From Owenia fusiformis (taxonomy: Eukaryota; Annelida; Polychaeta; Sabellida; Oweniidae), in NCBI GenBank assembly GCA_903813345.2, contig CAIIXF020000010.1, positions 22,829,181 to 22,893,180 on the forward strand: a DNA stretch of 64,000 bases, read 5' to 3'. The notes beneath the pieces are model-generated. The model did no database searches. It was given only the letters and a program-made list of their open reading frames with translations, and had not been told where the DNA came from. Below are positions 12,811 through 27,100 of the stretch, in pieces (position 1 is the stretch's first letter; each line of letters starts with the position of its first letter). The position numbers and the translations under genes were made by a program.

Positions 12811-13532
12811 GGTTTCGTCAGAGCCGACCGGCCGTGTATGATGTAGTATTGAAGGCCGGAGTGCAACTAGAGCACGTCCCCCCAAAAAGGTTAATTCATC
12901 AAAACTACTCCGGGACTGTACACACGCGCACGAAACTACTGTAAGAAGAATAGGCGTAACATTCCTGTCGACTTATTAATAAACGTAATTTAAAAAAAAA
13001 TTAAATCACCGAAAAGCGTATACAACTGCTTCAAATGTTTGTACATGTGTGCCACTGGACCAATGTGAAATGGAATGATCCGTAATCACTTTAATTGTAT
13101 TCTTTTTCAAAACAGATTAGACGAATCAAATATTCATTGAAACTGAGAAAAACGCAACACTAAAATCTTGTCTGAAATTTGAGTTAATATAGTCTCTACT
13201 ACATATTATGTAAATGAAAAATAATGTAGGTTTAGTTTAATTAATATGCGTATACAATCGTTGAGCGAAGGCAACACTGGCGTTAAGCTATGTAAGCACG
13301 AACGGTTCGCGGGTTAAGTCCTGTCGCAAAGCAAGGTAAACGCGAGGTAGTCACACACGCGAAGCGACCGCGCCGCTCAAGTAAAACAAGGGTATCGCAC
13401 TCGCACGGCAAAGGAGTGTACGGCGGACGGCAAAGTGACACTTTCGTTAATAGATGGACTGTATACATGTAGTCCCACAGAACAAAACCCCAAAAATGGG
13501 GTTATATACAGTGTATATATATATATGACCTC

Positions 13533-13810
13533 TATACAGGGTGTCCCGAAAGTATGGGCCCCCCCCCTAGACAAACATATACTAGTGTTGTCATAGTATG
13601 TGTCATATATCATTTTAAAGCTTATCCAAAGTAACATTGATTCGCCAAGAATGATGGTTCAACTCTCAAATGTGAAAAAATTACAGTCATTTCAAAATTT
13701 AGTGTTTGGTCAAAATTGGGTTCAATTTTACACCATATCGCTAGTTAATGTGTCCTCCCGGGCCATCTTAACAGCATCAATTCTTTTTGGGTCAGATGGA
13801 TATTGAGTTG
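13533..13810. mobile_element. Partial element with a CAGGGTGTCCC terminus
   Basis: The sequence tacagggtgtcccgaaagta at about 13536, followed by a C run, is of a kind that occurs at the ends of DNA transposons and MITEs in invertebrates. No matching inverted end was seen before the TM2D2 exon at 13927, so the element is incomplete or its other end has diverged. Confidence 0.35.
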
Positions 13811-13926
13811 AAAAAAGAGAACGGTGAGGGTAGATACTCCATGGAAACTCTTCTAAAAGTTCCTTAACAGGTTTTAAGAGGATTATAAAATTCTTCATTT
13901 AATTATTAATATATTCATTATTATAG

Positions 13927-15610
13927 TGGGGTGGAGAAAAATATGATGAGGTTGACCATACTGCTGTGATATGCCATGCATTGGATGGCATTGAGTGCCA
14001 TGGCAACAGAACATTCCTCAAAGATGGCTTCCCATGTATAAGGTAATATACTTCATTTTGTCAAAAAATAACCTTTTTATCACTAAGTATAAAATAAAAG
14101 AGCTTATATTGTGGTAGGGATTGATACTAGGTTCATACCCAAAGGTCTGAGCTCTTCCTAGATCTGATATCCAACAGTAGCATTTTAACATGACATATTA
14201 TCTTTATTTAATACTTAATCCCAGGGTGGGAGTGTCAAATTTTGGTCAATCACTGGAGCATGATATTTAACCAAGAAACCAAGGAATTCTTTTTTAAAAC
14301 CTGTTTAATCTCAAGCAAAATAAATTGTACTTTTATATTGTGATCTGTATTTCAGATATAATGGACATTACTTTGTGACAACTCTGATCTACTCAGTACT
14401 GTTGGGGTTCCTTGGGGTGGATCGCTACTGTTTGGGACATACAGGTTAGTGATTGGAGAATTACATATACAAAAACAAATACTAACTCAGAGATCAGAAT
14501 CCATGATCCTTTCAGCATTGAAACATGTTGGCTCTGCACCCACTTGAGATTTTTGAAATAGATTTGCATATTTGTATGTTCAGACTAATTTTGGTCAGAA
14601 TTTTGAAAATTTGGCAATCACTCAAGGAAAAATCATGGAGTGAAAACAAAGATTGGATTAGCATATCTAAGAACTAGCATATCTAAACATTAGTAAACGC
14701 TCCCGGGTAAACGCTATGTTAACAAAGAGAATGATCCCTAGGATTTTTGAAATTGAGGTACAACACCCTACTCTAATATGCTCATTCTGTGTTTTTGTCT
14801 CTGAAATTGTATAAAGAAAAGTTCCCTTGCTCAGAATCTAAAAATAACACTAAAAAGGTATTTGGTTAAAGGTTGTAGGATTTTGCACAAAAATTTAGTA
14901 TCAACATCTTCATATTTATACCATGGTCAGAGCAATATCATGTATAATATAAAAGCAAGTGATAAATCACATATTTGGGACAGGGACGATATCAGGAATG
15001 ATATCGGGTTGAGAGGGATGATATCAAGAATGATATTGATATCATCCCGGTTAAATTCAAAAATTTTACATTGCTTCAAAAAACTTTTTTTTTCAATTTC
15101 CCCAAATTTTTCATTTTTTCAAAAATTTTCATTTTTCCCAAAATTTTCATTTTTTTCAAATTTTTGGGTTCAAAGATGATTTTCATTTTTCAAATTTTTT
15201 AAGTATTACGTTTTTCTTTTTCCATAATTCTCAATGCACATTAGGGCCAAACATTTTTTTCTGTTATTCATCAGAGGACTATAGGTAGACATTGCTCTTT
15301 ACCAAGGTATAAGGTCATTATTCACCTGTTGGGATGATATGAGCAATATCCCTCGGATGATATCAATATTTCCCTCAGTCACTGAGTTCCCTCGGGAAAT
15401 ATTGATATGATCATCAAATGGTGAATAATTTCTCAATCCTGGTTTAGGATGTCTGTAACCTGTGTAATACTTTTCATTATTTCAGGGACCGCTGTCGGGA
15501 AGATGTTAACCCTTGGTGGCGTGGGAATCTGGTGGATTGTTGATGTTATATTACTTGTAACTGGAGGGTTAAGACCTGCTGATGATAGTAACTGGGTTCC
15601 ATATTATTGA
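13927..15610 (+). CDS. TM2D2: TM2 domain-containing protein 2 (TM2D2), last three coding exons
   Basis: Coding exons are 13927-14042, 14356-14444 and 15486-15610, with canonical acceptors and donors and phases 2 then 1, ending in TGA. The first reads [21 protein letters not shown] and a cysteine-rich stretch, as in the extracellular part of TM2D2. The next two give two hydrophobic membrane segments joined by [11 protein letters not shown] and then TAVGK...[11 protein letters not shown], ending SNWVPYY. The family motif DRF is DRY here. TM2D proteins are small two-pass membrane proteins; in flies the three TM2D genes act with Notch signalling, but the molecular role is unsettled. The N-terminal exons, including the signal peptide, were not found and probably lie upstream. 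TM2D2 is preferred over TM2D1 and TM2D3 because of the HTAVxCxALDGIEC block and the GHTGTAVGK loop. Confidence 0.9.
14911..15430. mobile_element. Palindromic GATATC-rich element, copy 2, in a TM2D2 intron
   Basis: It has the same modules and order as 10262-10590: accatggtcagagcaatatc, agcaagtgataaatca, a T-rich core, ccaaggtataaggtcatta, and gatgatatcaatatttccct. It lies entirely within the intron between 14444 and 15486. The open frame across the T-rich core is low complexity. Confidence 0.6.
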
Positions 15611-16120
15611 GGATTTACCATAAGAGTTGTTGCGATAATTGGACACTTCAGTTCATTGCCACATGTCTGAAATAAACAACAATCTACTCTGATTTACCTC
15701 TCAGAAGACTGGACTCAGAAAACAGTGCTGGACTGAACATGAATGAGCTGAGTCGAGCTCCCAGTTCTTGATGTTCAAAAAGGAATATAAAATGACATTC
15801 TTTTATGTCAACTAAACTATAACATTGATACAGAAAACCAATGCAATTTTTAAAATTTTTATTTGCATTATAATATCAGTGTTTGCCGATCACACATCAC
15901 AATATCGGTTCAATCATTTTGCATTGATAACTGTGATAAATCATGACAATAGGTTAACCTACACTACAGGAATTCATACTCAGCTTGAATACAACACAAA
16001 ATGATTCCAAGCTCTCTGAAGTTTGAAAAATGAAAATACTCGGTTGTTAATCCATAGATAATTCTTGAAAATGAGACATATTTTTGGGATTATATGGTCT
16101 TATTGTCAATAAAACGTTTT
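15611..16120 (+). other. TM2D2: TM2D2 3' untranslated region
   Basis: It follows the stop codon at 15608-15610. The first good poly(A) signal is AATAAA at 16108-16113; another AATAAA occurs near 16521. The end of the transcript is inferred from these signals only. Confidence 0.5.
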
Positions 16121-18058
16121 AAAGTGTATTGATGTTTTTTGGATGCAAAACATAATCGAAATGCATGAAAAAACTCCCCTGATTCATTCGACAAACAACT
16201 CCCCCCTCCATTATGATTATTATGTATAGTCACCAAAGCCATGAATTAAAGTCCAATTGAGGCTAGGGTTATGAAATTAAATGTTTAGTAAATCCTCTCA
16301 CATCTATTTCAAACTACATAATATAAAATAAGATTGATGTTTTCATTGAAAATAAGAGATGATTCGTGTTTTATTTGTTTTGATAGAAATATGTAATTCA
16401 TCATGCAATTCTTGATTCCCTATGTAAAAGGTCTAATAAGTGTATATATTGTGTATACATGTATATTACATGTACTGTATTATAGTTATTGTGTACATAA
16501 TGTAAAATCTCCAAATCATGGAATAAAATGAAAAAAATTAACCATTCTAATATATTTTTATCATTCATTCATAATTGGTGAATCTACAGTTGCATAATAT
16601 TCAATAAGTGTCATGGAAGCATCTCAAGGCTATGGGAATTGAAAATACACTTTCATATCTATCTACTGTACATGTTTTACCATCAGGGAAACCTATTAGA
16701 AATACATGGGTCATACATTTAATATGTTAAATCAATTCATTGTCATATATACAATGTTCTAAATCATTTCTTAGGCCATTATAGTGAAATATTGGACCGG
16801 AGGGGTTTTACACACTTAGGCAAATTTTGCACTTTCATTTACAAAATGATTACACATGTAGTGTAATCATAATGTAACACATCAACAAATTATGTTACTC
16901 ATCAAGTTCGACTTGTTGTATCATCCCATCGATGTGTAGATTCAATGCAATCAAGCAATTTGTAAACTATGCAAATAGGATGATTTGCATATTGATTATG
17001 ACGTCATAACTGTTTGTTCTTGCATATTTTATCTTAATCATGATGTATTAATCTGTGAAATTATTGTCTTTAGAATAGTAATGCTTTTGATTAGATTAAT
17101 TATTTTAGTTGAGTTTTTGAGAGTTTATAATGGAGAGCTATGATGTAAAGTAACCGTGTATTGAGAACTAACACGACAGTTACAGTATCTTACATTTCCA
17201 GTCTGCCAGTTACCTTCTCTTAAGTGGTGGAAGATATCGTTGAACTGTGGCGCCCACGCATATGAACAAATTATCATATTCCATAGTTCCAATGTCATAT
17301 AAGTCTGATTTGGTTCAAATATCAAAGCGTTCAAACTATAAAGTAGTTTAAAAACTAAAAATATCGAAATTGACCATTCCCATCTGCCATCTTTGATGGG
17401 AAGGTGACGGCCGTTACCTTCACTTGATACTGATCAGTGAAATTGAAGCATTGGGATGGTATTGAGACCAATAAGGAAGAATTATAATTTCTTTGGAAGA
17501 TATTGCATAATATATTAATTTATCCATGCAATGAGAATAGATTTTAGATCGTTTGAAAGAATTTTCACTTTGTGAAATTTGTAATGTCATAAACAATGTC
17601 AAACAATTCTTTTATGAACTAGGAAAATTAGAAATGTATGGAATTATATTTGTGCAAATAATAGGTACAGAAATGTGATAGATATAAAGATGTTGGCCAA
17701 GAGACCAATTTTTGATTATAACCAGAACAAAACTGGAAACATATTAGCCTATCAAAATGAAAAAGTATGTTTATTGTTGAAATATAATAAAAAAAGATCA
17801 GTATAAAAGTGTTGCTTAAAATATTATCCCATATATCTTTATTTAGACCATTAGTGTCTGTAAAGAATCCCAGGCCTGTATAAGCTTTTAGGTAGAGGTT
17901 TCAGTGAAAATGATTGGTCCCTTTTAAAAATTGTGCAACAGTGCTTTCCTGTTACTTCAAAAAGAGGCTGGCACATGCAAAAAGTTTTTGAGTAGGCTAA
18001 TACGTTCGAAAATATTCTCAAATTACTTCATCTTGCTGACTAAACAAAGACAAACAAT
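16121..18058. other. Intergenic / promoter side of the Tudor gene
   Basis: AT-rich, with no further exon recognised apart from the repeat at 17219-17440. The 5' UTR and promoter of the Tudor gene should lie in the right part, but no clear core promoter element was identified. Confidence 0.4.
17219..17440 (-). mobile_element. Dispersed element, inverted relative of 37295-37530
   Basis: The segment starting tggtggaagatatcgttgaa and ending cacttgatactgatcagtga is the reverse complement, with moderate divergence, of 37295-37530. The ends themselves are roughly inverted to each other. No coding potential was seen. Confidence 0.65.
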
Positions 18059-18146
18059 ATGTCTGATACAATATGTGAGATATGCAGTATCAGAGAATCT
18101 ACAATAGAATGCATAGACTGTGCGAAGGGTGGAGGTAAACAAGAAT
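18059..18146 (+). CDS. Tudor gene exon 1: first half of B-box-like zinc finger
   Basis: The ATG at 18059 has A at -3 (aacaatATG) and opens a frame MSDTICEICSIRES...ECIDC. This gives two Cys pairs (CEIC, CIDC) spaced as in B-box fingers. The donor gtaagt follows after one base of a codon (phase 1), matching the acceptor phase of 25123. The exon is 7 kb from the next one. An additional upstream coding exon cannot be excluded. Confidence 0.7.
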
Positions 18147-21100
18147 GTAAGTGAAGCCATCTTAGATCTTCATTTTTTTAAAAGTGAAAATGAAATTGAA
18201 TTTCAATTTGAAATGAATTTTATGTTCTTTGATTGATATATATTATTATATTGCAACCAATTCATTTTCAAAATCTCAGAGACTTATCGTATATTTCACA
18301 GGAACTTGTAGCACTAGACTATGAGATGCTTATCATGTCAGATCTGAGTCAATAAGACTCAGACATAAACATTATCATAGTGCTACAAGTTAGTCCCTGT
18401 GGTATTACCCCCATAAATGTGGGGTTATTTTGAGTTTTTTTATATTTAGGACATTTGTTTCTCAAAATAACCCCACAAAGTTTAGGCTTTGATTCTTTGC
18501 GGTTTTTTTCACATGATTTGAAGATTCAAGTTCTGACAATATCGGCAGTTTCCTTACCTTTTTTCTTCTCTTCTGTGAAGAGGATTCTTTTTCCAATGTA
18601 ATGAGCGATCGATCAGTGGAAACAATACTTTATAACTGGAACAATTTGCTGTAATATTTGACTCTCGAAATCTATTCAAATTTTGGCCATTTTCGCGCGT
18701 TGCATTCTGGGAGGAATTATGTGGTAGATGGGAAACTTAACAGTGCCAAACGAAATCACCTGTCAAATTAATAACAAAATTATTGCTTATGCCTAAGTTC
18801 AGGAAAACAAAGGCCGTAGACGATACAGCAGCCAGACTTGAGGTTGAAAATCCTTTTAATACACCCCGGAAGGTGAAAATCATTTTTCAAAATTTCCCTC
18901 CATTTTTACTTTTGGATTTCGTATTTACACGAAGTTTGTCATTTAGATAAAAAATATCGACTGCTCATGAAATTTGAAAAACTTTTTTAGAAATATCTGT
19001 TATCCGTATTAAATCTTCATTACAAGAATGAATACAACACTTAGAGGGCTATATTTGGAAGCATGTTGAAGATTAATGTCTTGTCGATACGAAAAACATA
19101 AAAAAGTGAGTAAATTCTAATAATATTAGTACAAATTCTATGTGTATGCTATTGTTTAGCAAATCCCCAAAGAATCAAAGTACTAATCGGTGTGGGGTTA
19201 TTTTGAGAAACAAATGTCCTAAATATCAAAAAACCTCAAAATAACCCCACATCTATGGGGGTATGTGGTATATGTATATTTCACATAGAATAAATAGGTG
19301 CCCCTTACCTCCTGCAAAAGATATGTGGATTTTGATATAATAGCTTTCACAGCCCACTTGGACAGCTGAATAATAGTGACCTTTAAATCATGAATAATGA
19401 GAACCGCGGGTTACTTTTGGTCTCTAACTGTGGGGTTTGTGTAAAAAACCAGGTAACCTGGTGACTGGTAATTAACGTTCCTAGCAGGGTTAGGAATTTT
19501 TTTATTTATAACGTTGGATCTGGACGATACATGTACGTTATTTTCGACGTCACATTTTGAGGTTATTTCACATCGTAAGAACGTTTTGATAACGTTAACT
19601 TTTAACTTTACAATAACGTCGGTAATGAACCAATTTAGTGAGAACATATTGACGTTTTTGTAATGACCACATGACAGAATTTTTTGGGGAATATACATAT
19701 ATATTTTTCTTTCAAAGTTTCCTTCCCGGAAGTTGATTTCTGATTGAAATAGTTCAAGGCATGTGATAGGACAAATAGTTATCCAACACTCAATTTCCAA
19801 GCAGTAATCAGTACGAGTCCTACAATTGGCCATTGACCTGATTTAAACCATTTTCAATAGGTCAAGTGCGATCACGGGATCATTATATTTAAACATGTGC
19901 ATGCGCAAGAAACTGAACCAAAAAATGGAACCTCGCTTAGATTGCCCCTAAAGCAAAATATTTCTGAGCCATCAAATTGCTTCGAAATACGTAAAGAAAT
20001 GTGTGTTTAATCCTTCAATATAATTAATACCATTCAATGACAAACTAGACTCGCTAGAACGTTGATTTATTTATCGCATCCTACGACCCCCACTACGTTT
20101 GTGGTCCACAATCTAAAGTGGTCGTAGTATTCAACACTCCCCCCAGTTTAAAATGCCCAAGTTAAAATGCTCAATTCTGCAAGTGAAATTAGTGAATTCT
20201 GCAAGAAGAAAGGGCTAATTCTGCAGAAATTCCGTGGATATTCGCGGCATTTTTTTATATAATATAAATAACTGTTATTAATTTATGTCTTTGTTTAACT
20301 TTCTGACGAGAACCGAAAGAAAAACTAATGGTTTTCGAACCAGTAAACGGGAAAATATCGTGATAGTCAGGTAGTCAGTCACTACATACATGCTGCCATC
20401 TAACGGCAGAAATCAAACGATGGCGTTTAGAATTTTCACTTCGCATAATTTGGGTTATTTCTGCAAGGGATTTGACTGAAAACGTGTCAAATTGTTACAG
20501 GTAAGACTGACTTTTTAAACTTTTGGAAAATATATGGATTCTGCGGAAAATTCCGCGGAAATTGACCAAAATAGTTGATTCTGCAATTCCGCGGGCAGAG
20601 GCAAATTCCGTCCGCGCTCTGCAAACACGGAATCCTGGGGGCAGTGATTCAATAATGATTCAGACAGATACATAACAAAAGCGATACAACATTTCATCAA
20701 TTTATTCCGTCCAGTGTAAAAACGTGACTTTGAATTCCTTGAATATTTTTCAAGGGACGCAGTTTTTTGAAAGAGGATGCATTTTTTGAAAATCAGTACG
20801 TCCCAGGGACACAAACCTACTGAAATCACTGATCATTGAGCACTATTGTACTGATGTACTGTGAGTTTACAATATACATTTGTACAAATTGTTGTATAAC
20901 GATGATAACTGCTCATTGTGGACCCATCTGTACAGTACATGTATTTATATTATATAGACATCATATTTCTCTTGCAGCATCAGCTGGCGCCATAGGTAAA
21001 ACTTTCTAAAATTTCCACTAGATATTACAAAATATTATTACCATTGCTTATTTCGTGTGTGCTGTTGCTATGGTGATGGTATCTTTTCCTGCTGCACTTG

Positions 21101-24100
21101 TTACTTCCAATTGTTTAGAATGTGCACCCTCTCATCACTTGTTTGCAGTCAATATGCTTCCAGGTTGGATTATATTTACTCAATTACTGAGTATGAGCAA
21201 GAGTATTCCTTTATTATGCTTTAGTATTTTAATGTTCTGTAAATACATTATTTCCTCTTTCTGATTTATGCCTCAGAAAATTTTCACAAATAGCTCCCTA
21301 AATGCGGGAATTCACATTTTTAAGTTATTTAAAGAACATATTTTGTGTGTGCATTTAAATAAAAGGCAATAAGGCATTGAATGATCGCAAATTAATTGTT
21401 TTAATTTTTTTGCTTTGGAAGGTCCAATGTTATTACAGATATGACATTTTTAGACTCATGATAGCCTTGCCCAAGTCGGTATTTTTTTACTTATCTGATC
21501 TTGAATTATTACTGCCTTGTACAATCCAATACACCTGCGCTGATATTATGCAGAGTTATTCAACGGTTTCGAGATTTCCATAATACCTACGCTATCGGGG
21601 GTATCGCGAAACCTTATTGATTAACAGATATAGGCGTGGACAGTCTGGACACGACGTGTGACTTCAGGCTGATTGACCAAGCAAAAAAGTTATCAGGTTG
21701 ACCTGCATAAGCAAAGCAATCTTCCCGATTTGAAATTCAATGCCGATGATCTGATCGATCGTTTCTTTAGAGTTACAATATATTATGTAATTAAATGTAC
21801 ATAGGGAATGTAAGAGTCATTAATATAAATTGAATCATGCAATAGATTTAAAACTGATTTCGCGATGAAAATGCAAGACTGAGTCCAATGTAGCGGGTCA
21901 TGTAGTCGATCAGTGATTGAATCTCAGCCTAATGTTCATTTGAATTCAGCGATCGTTTCAACGTTTATTGTTGAAATCTTCTCACCTCCGGTTACCGATC
22001 GATGCTCCGGCATCCACTAAACTCTGATTGATATTTATCTGATAAAATGTTTGTATTTTCATGATGAATTCATGCAAGTTTGTTCGTGAAAAGTCCCGGC
22101 GAAAAGTAAAAAGTGTACTTGTTTTTGACCGTGCATAATAATGAGCTAACGCTGCAGGGCCGTCGTTGATTGGTCAAATTTTACCGACATAAACATTGAG
22201 TCGGTAAAGCACGTGGCTTTCTCTTTGGTACAAGGCGGTCATAATAGAAATCAAGATAGTAAAAGAGACCGACTTGGGCAAGGCTAGACTCATGAGAACT
22301 TGATTTATAGGGAATAGTATTATTTGCTGGGAGTGGGATGCCATACTGTGTAGCTCAGGTTTTCTAGTTTGGGTTTGAAAATGCATGTACAGTATTCATT
22401 TTAAGAGGGCTCCAATTTGATATTATCCTGCTTTAAAGACAACATTAAGACCTTAGATGCTTTGAAACCATTGTTTAGGCAGTTTGACAGATCCTTGGAA
22501 AATTGACTTCTATAGCATGTTTTAATTCCTAAGATATGTTATATGTTAATTGCTCTTCAGATTGATAATTCAGATTGCAAATTATCTGTATCAGGATCAC
22601 ATTTACTGCTTTTGACTGCTTAATTTCCCTTGCAAGTATGGATGGTATTTTGGTATACATGTACTTACAGGTTAGTTCCGTATGTTCAGAATTTTAATGG
22701 CTTCCTAATTGGAGTCCTTTGTTACTTTTATACATGGTTTACAGTTTTCAGTTTTGCACAGAGAACAGATAACATGGGCGTAGCCAGGGGGGGTGCGATG
22801 GGTGCGATCGCACCCCCCCCCCATAACCTTTGAAAATATGAAAAAAGAGCTTTAATGAGAAAAGAGCTTTAAAATGCTTTTTATTTGAAGCTTCTAGCTC
22901 AATTTTGAAGGAAGTTGCATCAATTTTTGTAAAATTCAAAAGAAATCTTAATTTTTTGTGTTGCTTATGGCAAAATCGCACCCCCCCCCTGACCGAAAAC
23001 TGAAAAATTTTCGGCGATCGCACCCCCCCTGACTGAAAGCTGGCTACGCCCCTGGATAAAGTAGGTCACTGAATTTTTGAATTTCATACATAGTAAAAAA
23101 TTATTTATCCTCAACCCTGAAGTCATATGTCATTTTCAGGAACATATCACTAACTCCATATGTACATGGTCTACCTCTTCCAGTTTTGCACAAAGCGTAT
23201 AAAAATGCACCTAATGGTGCACACCTAATCATTAGGTGCATTTGTATACGCTTTGTGCAAAACTGGAAGAGGTAGACCATGTACATATGGAGTTAGTGAT
23301 ATTTTCCTGAAAATGACATATGACTTCATAAGAAAGCTATTAAAGTTTCTGAATATACAGAATTACCCCAAACAGTGTTGGAAATAGGGATTTTAGTGCC
23401 TGGTATATTTATCCATATACTTTGGAGCAGTAGATAAATTCATTTCATATTGGTTCAAAAATATATTGTATTTATTTCCAATTGACAATTCATCCACACA
23501 TTCTGAAATATCATTGACCATTTTTTATATAGACCAGTCATTTGGTTTGTGTCAGTGCCTTATTTCCTACACTGTACTTATTGTGATATTTGTGTGCTGT
23601 CTTAGCTATGCAGTAACAACTGCCCTCTCCCATTTATTCTTTCTCTTACAGCTGTTGATGTAGAATTTGGGTGAATGGTAATAGGCTTGATACAAGACTA
23701 ATTAAAAGTAGCTAGAGCTTTTTCAAAATGAATATCTTATCCTCTACAGGTTTTTATCTCACACTTTCCATTCTGGCTTTTGTTCTATTTTTGCTTTCAG
23801 GAAGACACATGATCAGCAAACCTAAAGTTTGAACATTCATAACAACCATTCTGTTATTATAAAAAAATAATCATTGTATGTAGTCATTAAAAGGAAAAGT
23901 ACCAATTTTTATGTATAATGCCAGCAATCAAACTAACTATTATGGTCAAGATTCAATTCAATTCAATTTATTAAATTAAAAATCAATCATATGTTTTATA
24001 CTATACATGAAAAAGACACCCCACGGGGCGTATACATTTCATGACTCATTAGATTTTCAACAATCATGTTTTATTTATAAACCAGTATCACCCTATGCAG

Positions 24101-27100
24101 ACAGAGCCTGTGGGAAATATTGGGTGCGGCGGAGGGTGCGGAGCTAACGGTCATTTTTGAATTTAAAATTGGGATATTTCTGAAACTAAGCCGTTTTGGG
24201 ACTTCAAATATACCAAGATATGTATATTTGACACCAAATATCAATAAAATTGTGAAAATAGTAGTGCAATTCATTTTATAGCGACGCAGTATGCCTTAAA
24301 CATTTCCCAGACCTATATATTTTGAGACTATCCTTTTAATACTGCGTCCCCAGCATTCATAAAAATGGTGTTCAAGATACACTACCCATGCAAATTATTT
24401 TTGCATCTTGGAAGCCAGGCAGTATCTGTGTGATTTTATAAAAATTCGGAAATGTTCTTCAGATATGAGCCCCTCTAAATATTGGGTGCGGAGCTACATT
24501 TATGGAGCTGCTCCGCACCCAATATTTAGAGGGGCTCATATCTGAAGAACATTTCCGAATTTTTATAAAATCACACAGATACTGCCTGGCTTCCAAGATG
24601 CAAAAATAATTTGTATAGATAGTGCACCTTGAACACCATTTTTTATGAATGCTGGGGACTCAGTATTAAAAGGATAATTTCAAAATATATAGGTCTGGGA
24701 AAGGTTTAAGGCACACTGCGTCGCTATAGAATGAATTGCGCTACTATTTTCACAATTGTATTGATATTTGGTGTCAAATACACATATCTTGGTATATTTG
24801 AAGTCCCAAAACGGCTTAGTTTCAGAAATATCCCAAATTTAAATTCAAAAATAACCGTTAGCTCCGCACCCTCCGCTCATTTGCTCCGCACCCAATATTT
24901 CCCACAGGCTCTGTCTGCATAGGGTGAGTATATAAACCAGATATAAATGCAAGATTACTGTATGATTACAGCATGATAATTATGTTCATCCGAATATTTC
25001 AATGTATTTTTACTTTGACTCATTTATATAATTTGAAAAAATGGAATATTACCGAGCAACCCCACTGTGAAATATGTTAATCTGGTATGTAATATGTAAT
25101 GAGACATCCTTTCATGTTTCAGCTCCAGTGTTGCTGTGCCAGACTTGTGGTGACTCATGGCATCAAGGACGTATGTCCTCTCACAAATATGTCCTACTGA
25201 CCTCTAAGGTAATTAAATCAAAGGGGGAACTTTGGCTTAATAACGCAGATGCGAGTAGGTAGTTACCAGTTTCACCACCAGGTGGCTCGTTCCGGTCAGA
25301 TAGCATGGCGGGTATAGAAGAAAGTTCCCTTTAACTTAAATTACATCTGTTTTAGTGGTTCAATTTTCATATATCCCTTATATATATAATATTTATGCAA
25401 ATTAAAATATGTCCAGTAAAAGAAAATGTTATCTGTCCAATACAAGAAAAGATATTTCACTTTTTGTGATTTTGTAACACAGGGTCTATTGGGAATCAAC
25501 CCGAACAAGAAGTCACATTTTCAAAAAAATTGAATTTTCAAAGTTGATAAACAACTTTTGAAACCAAATTCTTTGATGTACTTTTACATGAAGATTTCAA
25601 ATATGACATCACTTTGACTTAATTTTGAATATTTAATAACGTAAATCAAGATTATTTCTACTCGCATCTAGTCTATTCAGATAGTTGATTATCTCTCTCA
25701 ATGTTAAGACTGATTTGATAAATTTATCATATGAACATATATATTAGCATACAGGTAATGCTAACTATTGTTTTCAGCAACACAAGACAGAAGTCCGCAG
25801 TAAGCTTGACAAATATTTGAGGTACTTTGTAATCTCTTTTCCATTTTACTAATTTTTTAAAACATTATTACTGTATGATCATCCCAAATTACAATTTCGA
25901 ACAAAATGTAATATCAATTAAGTACATACATTTTTGAGCAAAGATTTTTTTTTTTTTTTTCTTAATTGTAGTGTTTCATTTCAGCCAAACCAAATCTATA
26001 GACAACAAGATCTCAGAGTTAGGTCGAGTTAAAACAGACCTTCTTGCCAGGTAATATTATCAATCAATATATACTAATATATATAATGTCAACTTGAGTT
26101 GTCTCATTCAAGGTGGTCTACAAAATTTGTTCCATTGCGATTAACCATTGAATTCCACCTAACCAAGTAAAATATGAATGCCAGATATTGCAATAATTGC
26201 ACCATACAAACTAACAATATTTTATTTTAATATGGTCAAACATTATCTGAAATCTAAGAATTTAAAGAAAACGGTTTTACTTAGATTGAAGTTGGCTCAT
26301 CCAGTGAACTGCTATGAAACAATATTTGTGATGATTAGTAGTCATTGTTTGTGATGATGAGTCACTCTGAAAAAATTGCCTTAACAAAGTCTTTTGGAAA
26401 GTATTAATGCAGACTTAACAACTCTCAGAATGTGCAAAGATTAGACGTGTCTTTAGCATTTTGTTGCATTTCCAGACAGCAAATTTTTGTGCGAAACATC
26501 CAAGAAACAGTTACCTCTGTACAATCAAGACTCAAGGACAAAGGAATGGAGATGGTGAAAAAGCTCAAAGAACATGATCAAGCCAAATTTGAAGGTCTCC
26601 AAAAGAGTGAATTGGCTCTAAAAGAAACATTAGATGAAATAAAGAAGGTAAGCCATGAACACGGTGAGCAAACAGTCTGGGGTCAATGGAGAACACTGGG
26701 GTCATTCCCGGTGCGGTATGGTTGCTCACTGTGATGAAAGTGCTCAATTCTAAAACTACTTTCACAGTTAAGTTGTTTTCCAGGATTTTTTCTTATAGTC
26801 TTGAGTGCATGGGCAGAATATTTATTCACAGATACCAGAATTATGTATCTATGCACATATTAATTTTGCATAAATTTGAACTTCCAGAAATGCTGCATTA
26901 TTAATTCATCAGGGCATATTTTTACGTAATTAACACTTTTCTCAAAGAAAATTTCACCTGATATTGATATAAATGTAAGTTTTCGTTGAGAAAAAAATAA
27001 ATTTCCTCATGGTTGAATAATATAAAATAGATAGATGTAAGCTATTCTGGTGATGAAAGTATTCCTTTCTAAATGTTACGCAATATGTCTTTGTAGATTG

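Noticed and set aside
13279-13470. A GC-richer stretch as a tRNA gene or TM2D2 5' exon
   Set aside because: No cloverleaf could be drawn, and stops break the candidate frames. Probably repeat-derived.
19411-19833. A 140-codon minus-strand frame in Tudor intron 1
   Set aside because: No family pattern; it includes a repeat terminus shared with the 30789-31585 palindrome.
23646-23675. A cassette exon after tctttctcttacag in Tudor intron 1
   Set aside because: Reading in phase 1 meets TGA before a usable donor, and the alternative donor gives the wrong phase.
24071-24922. A small conserved protein (FGVKYTYLGIFEVPKRLSF) coded twice on opposite strands
   Set aside because: The two frames are mirror images in the arms of one palindrome, with no splice or start context.
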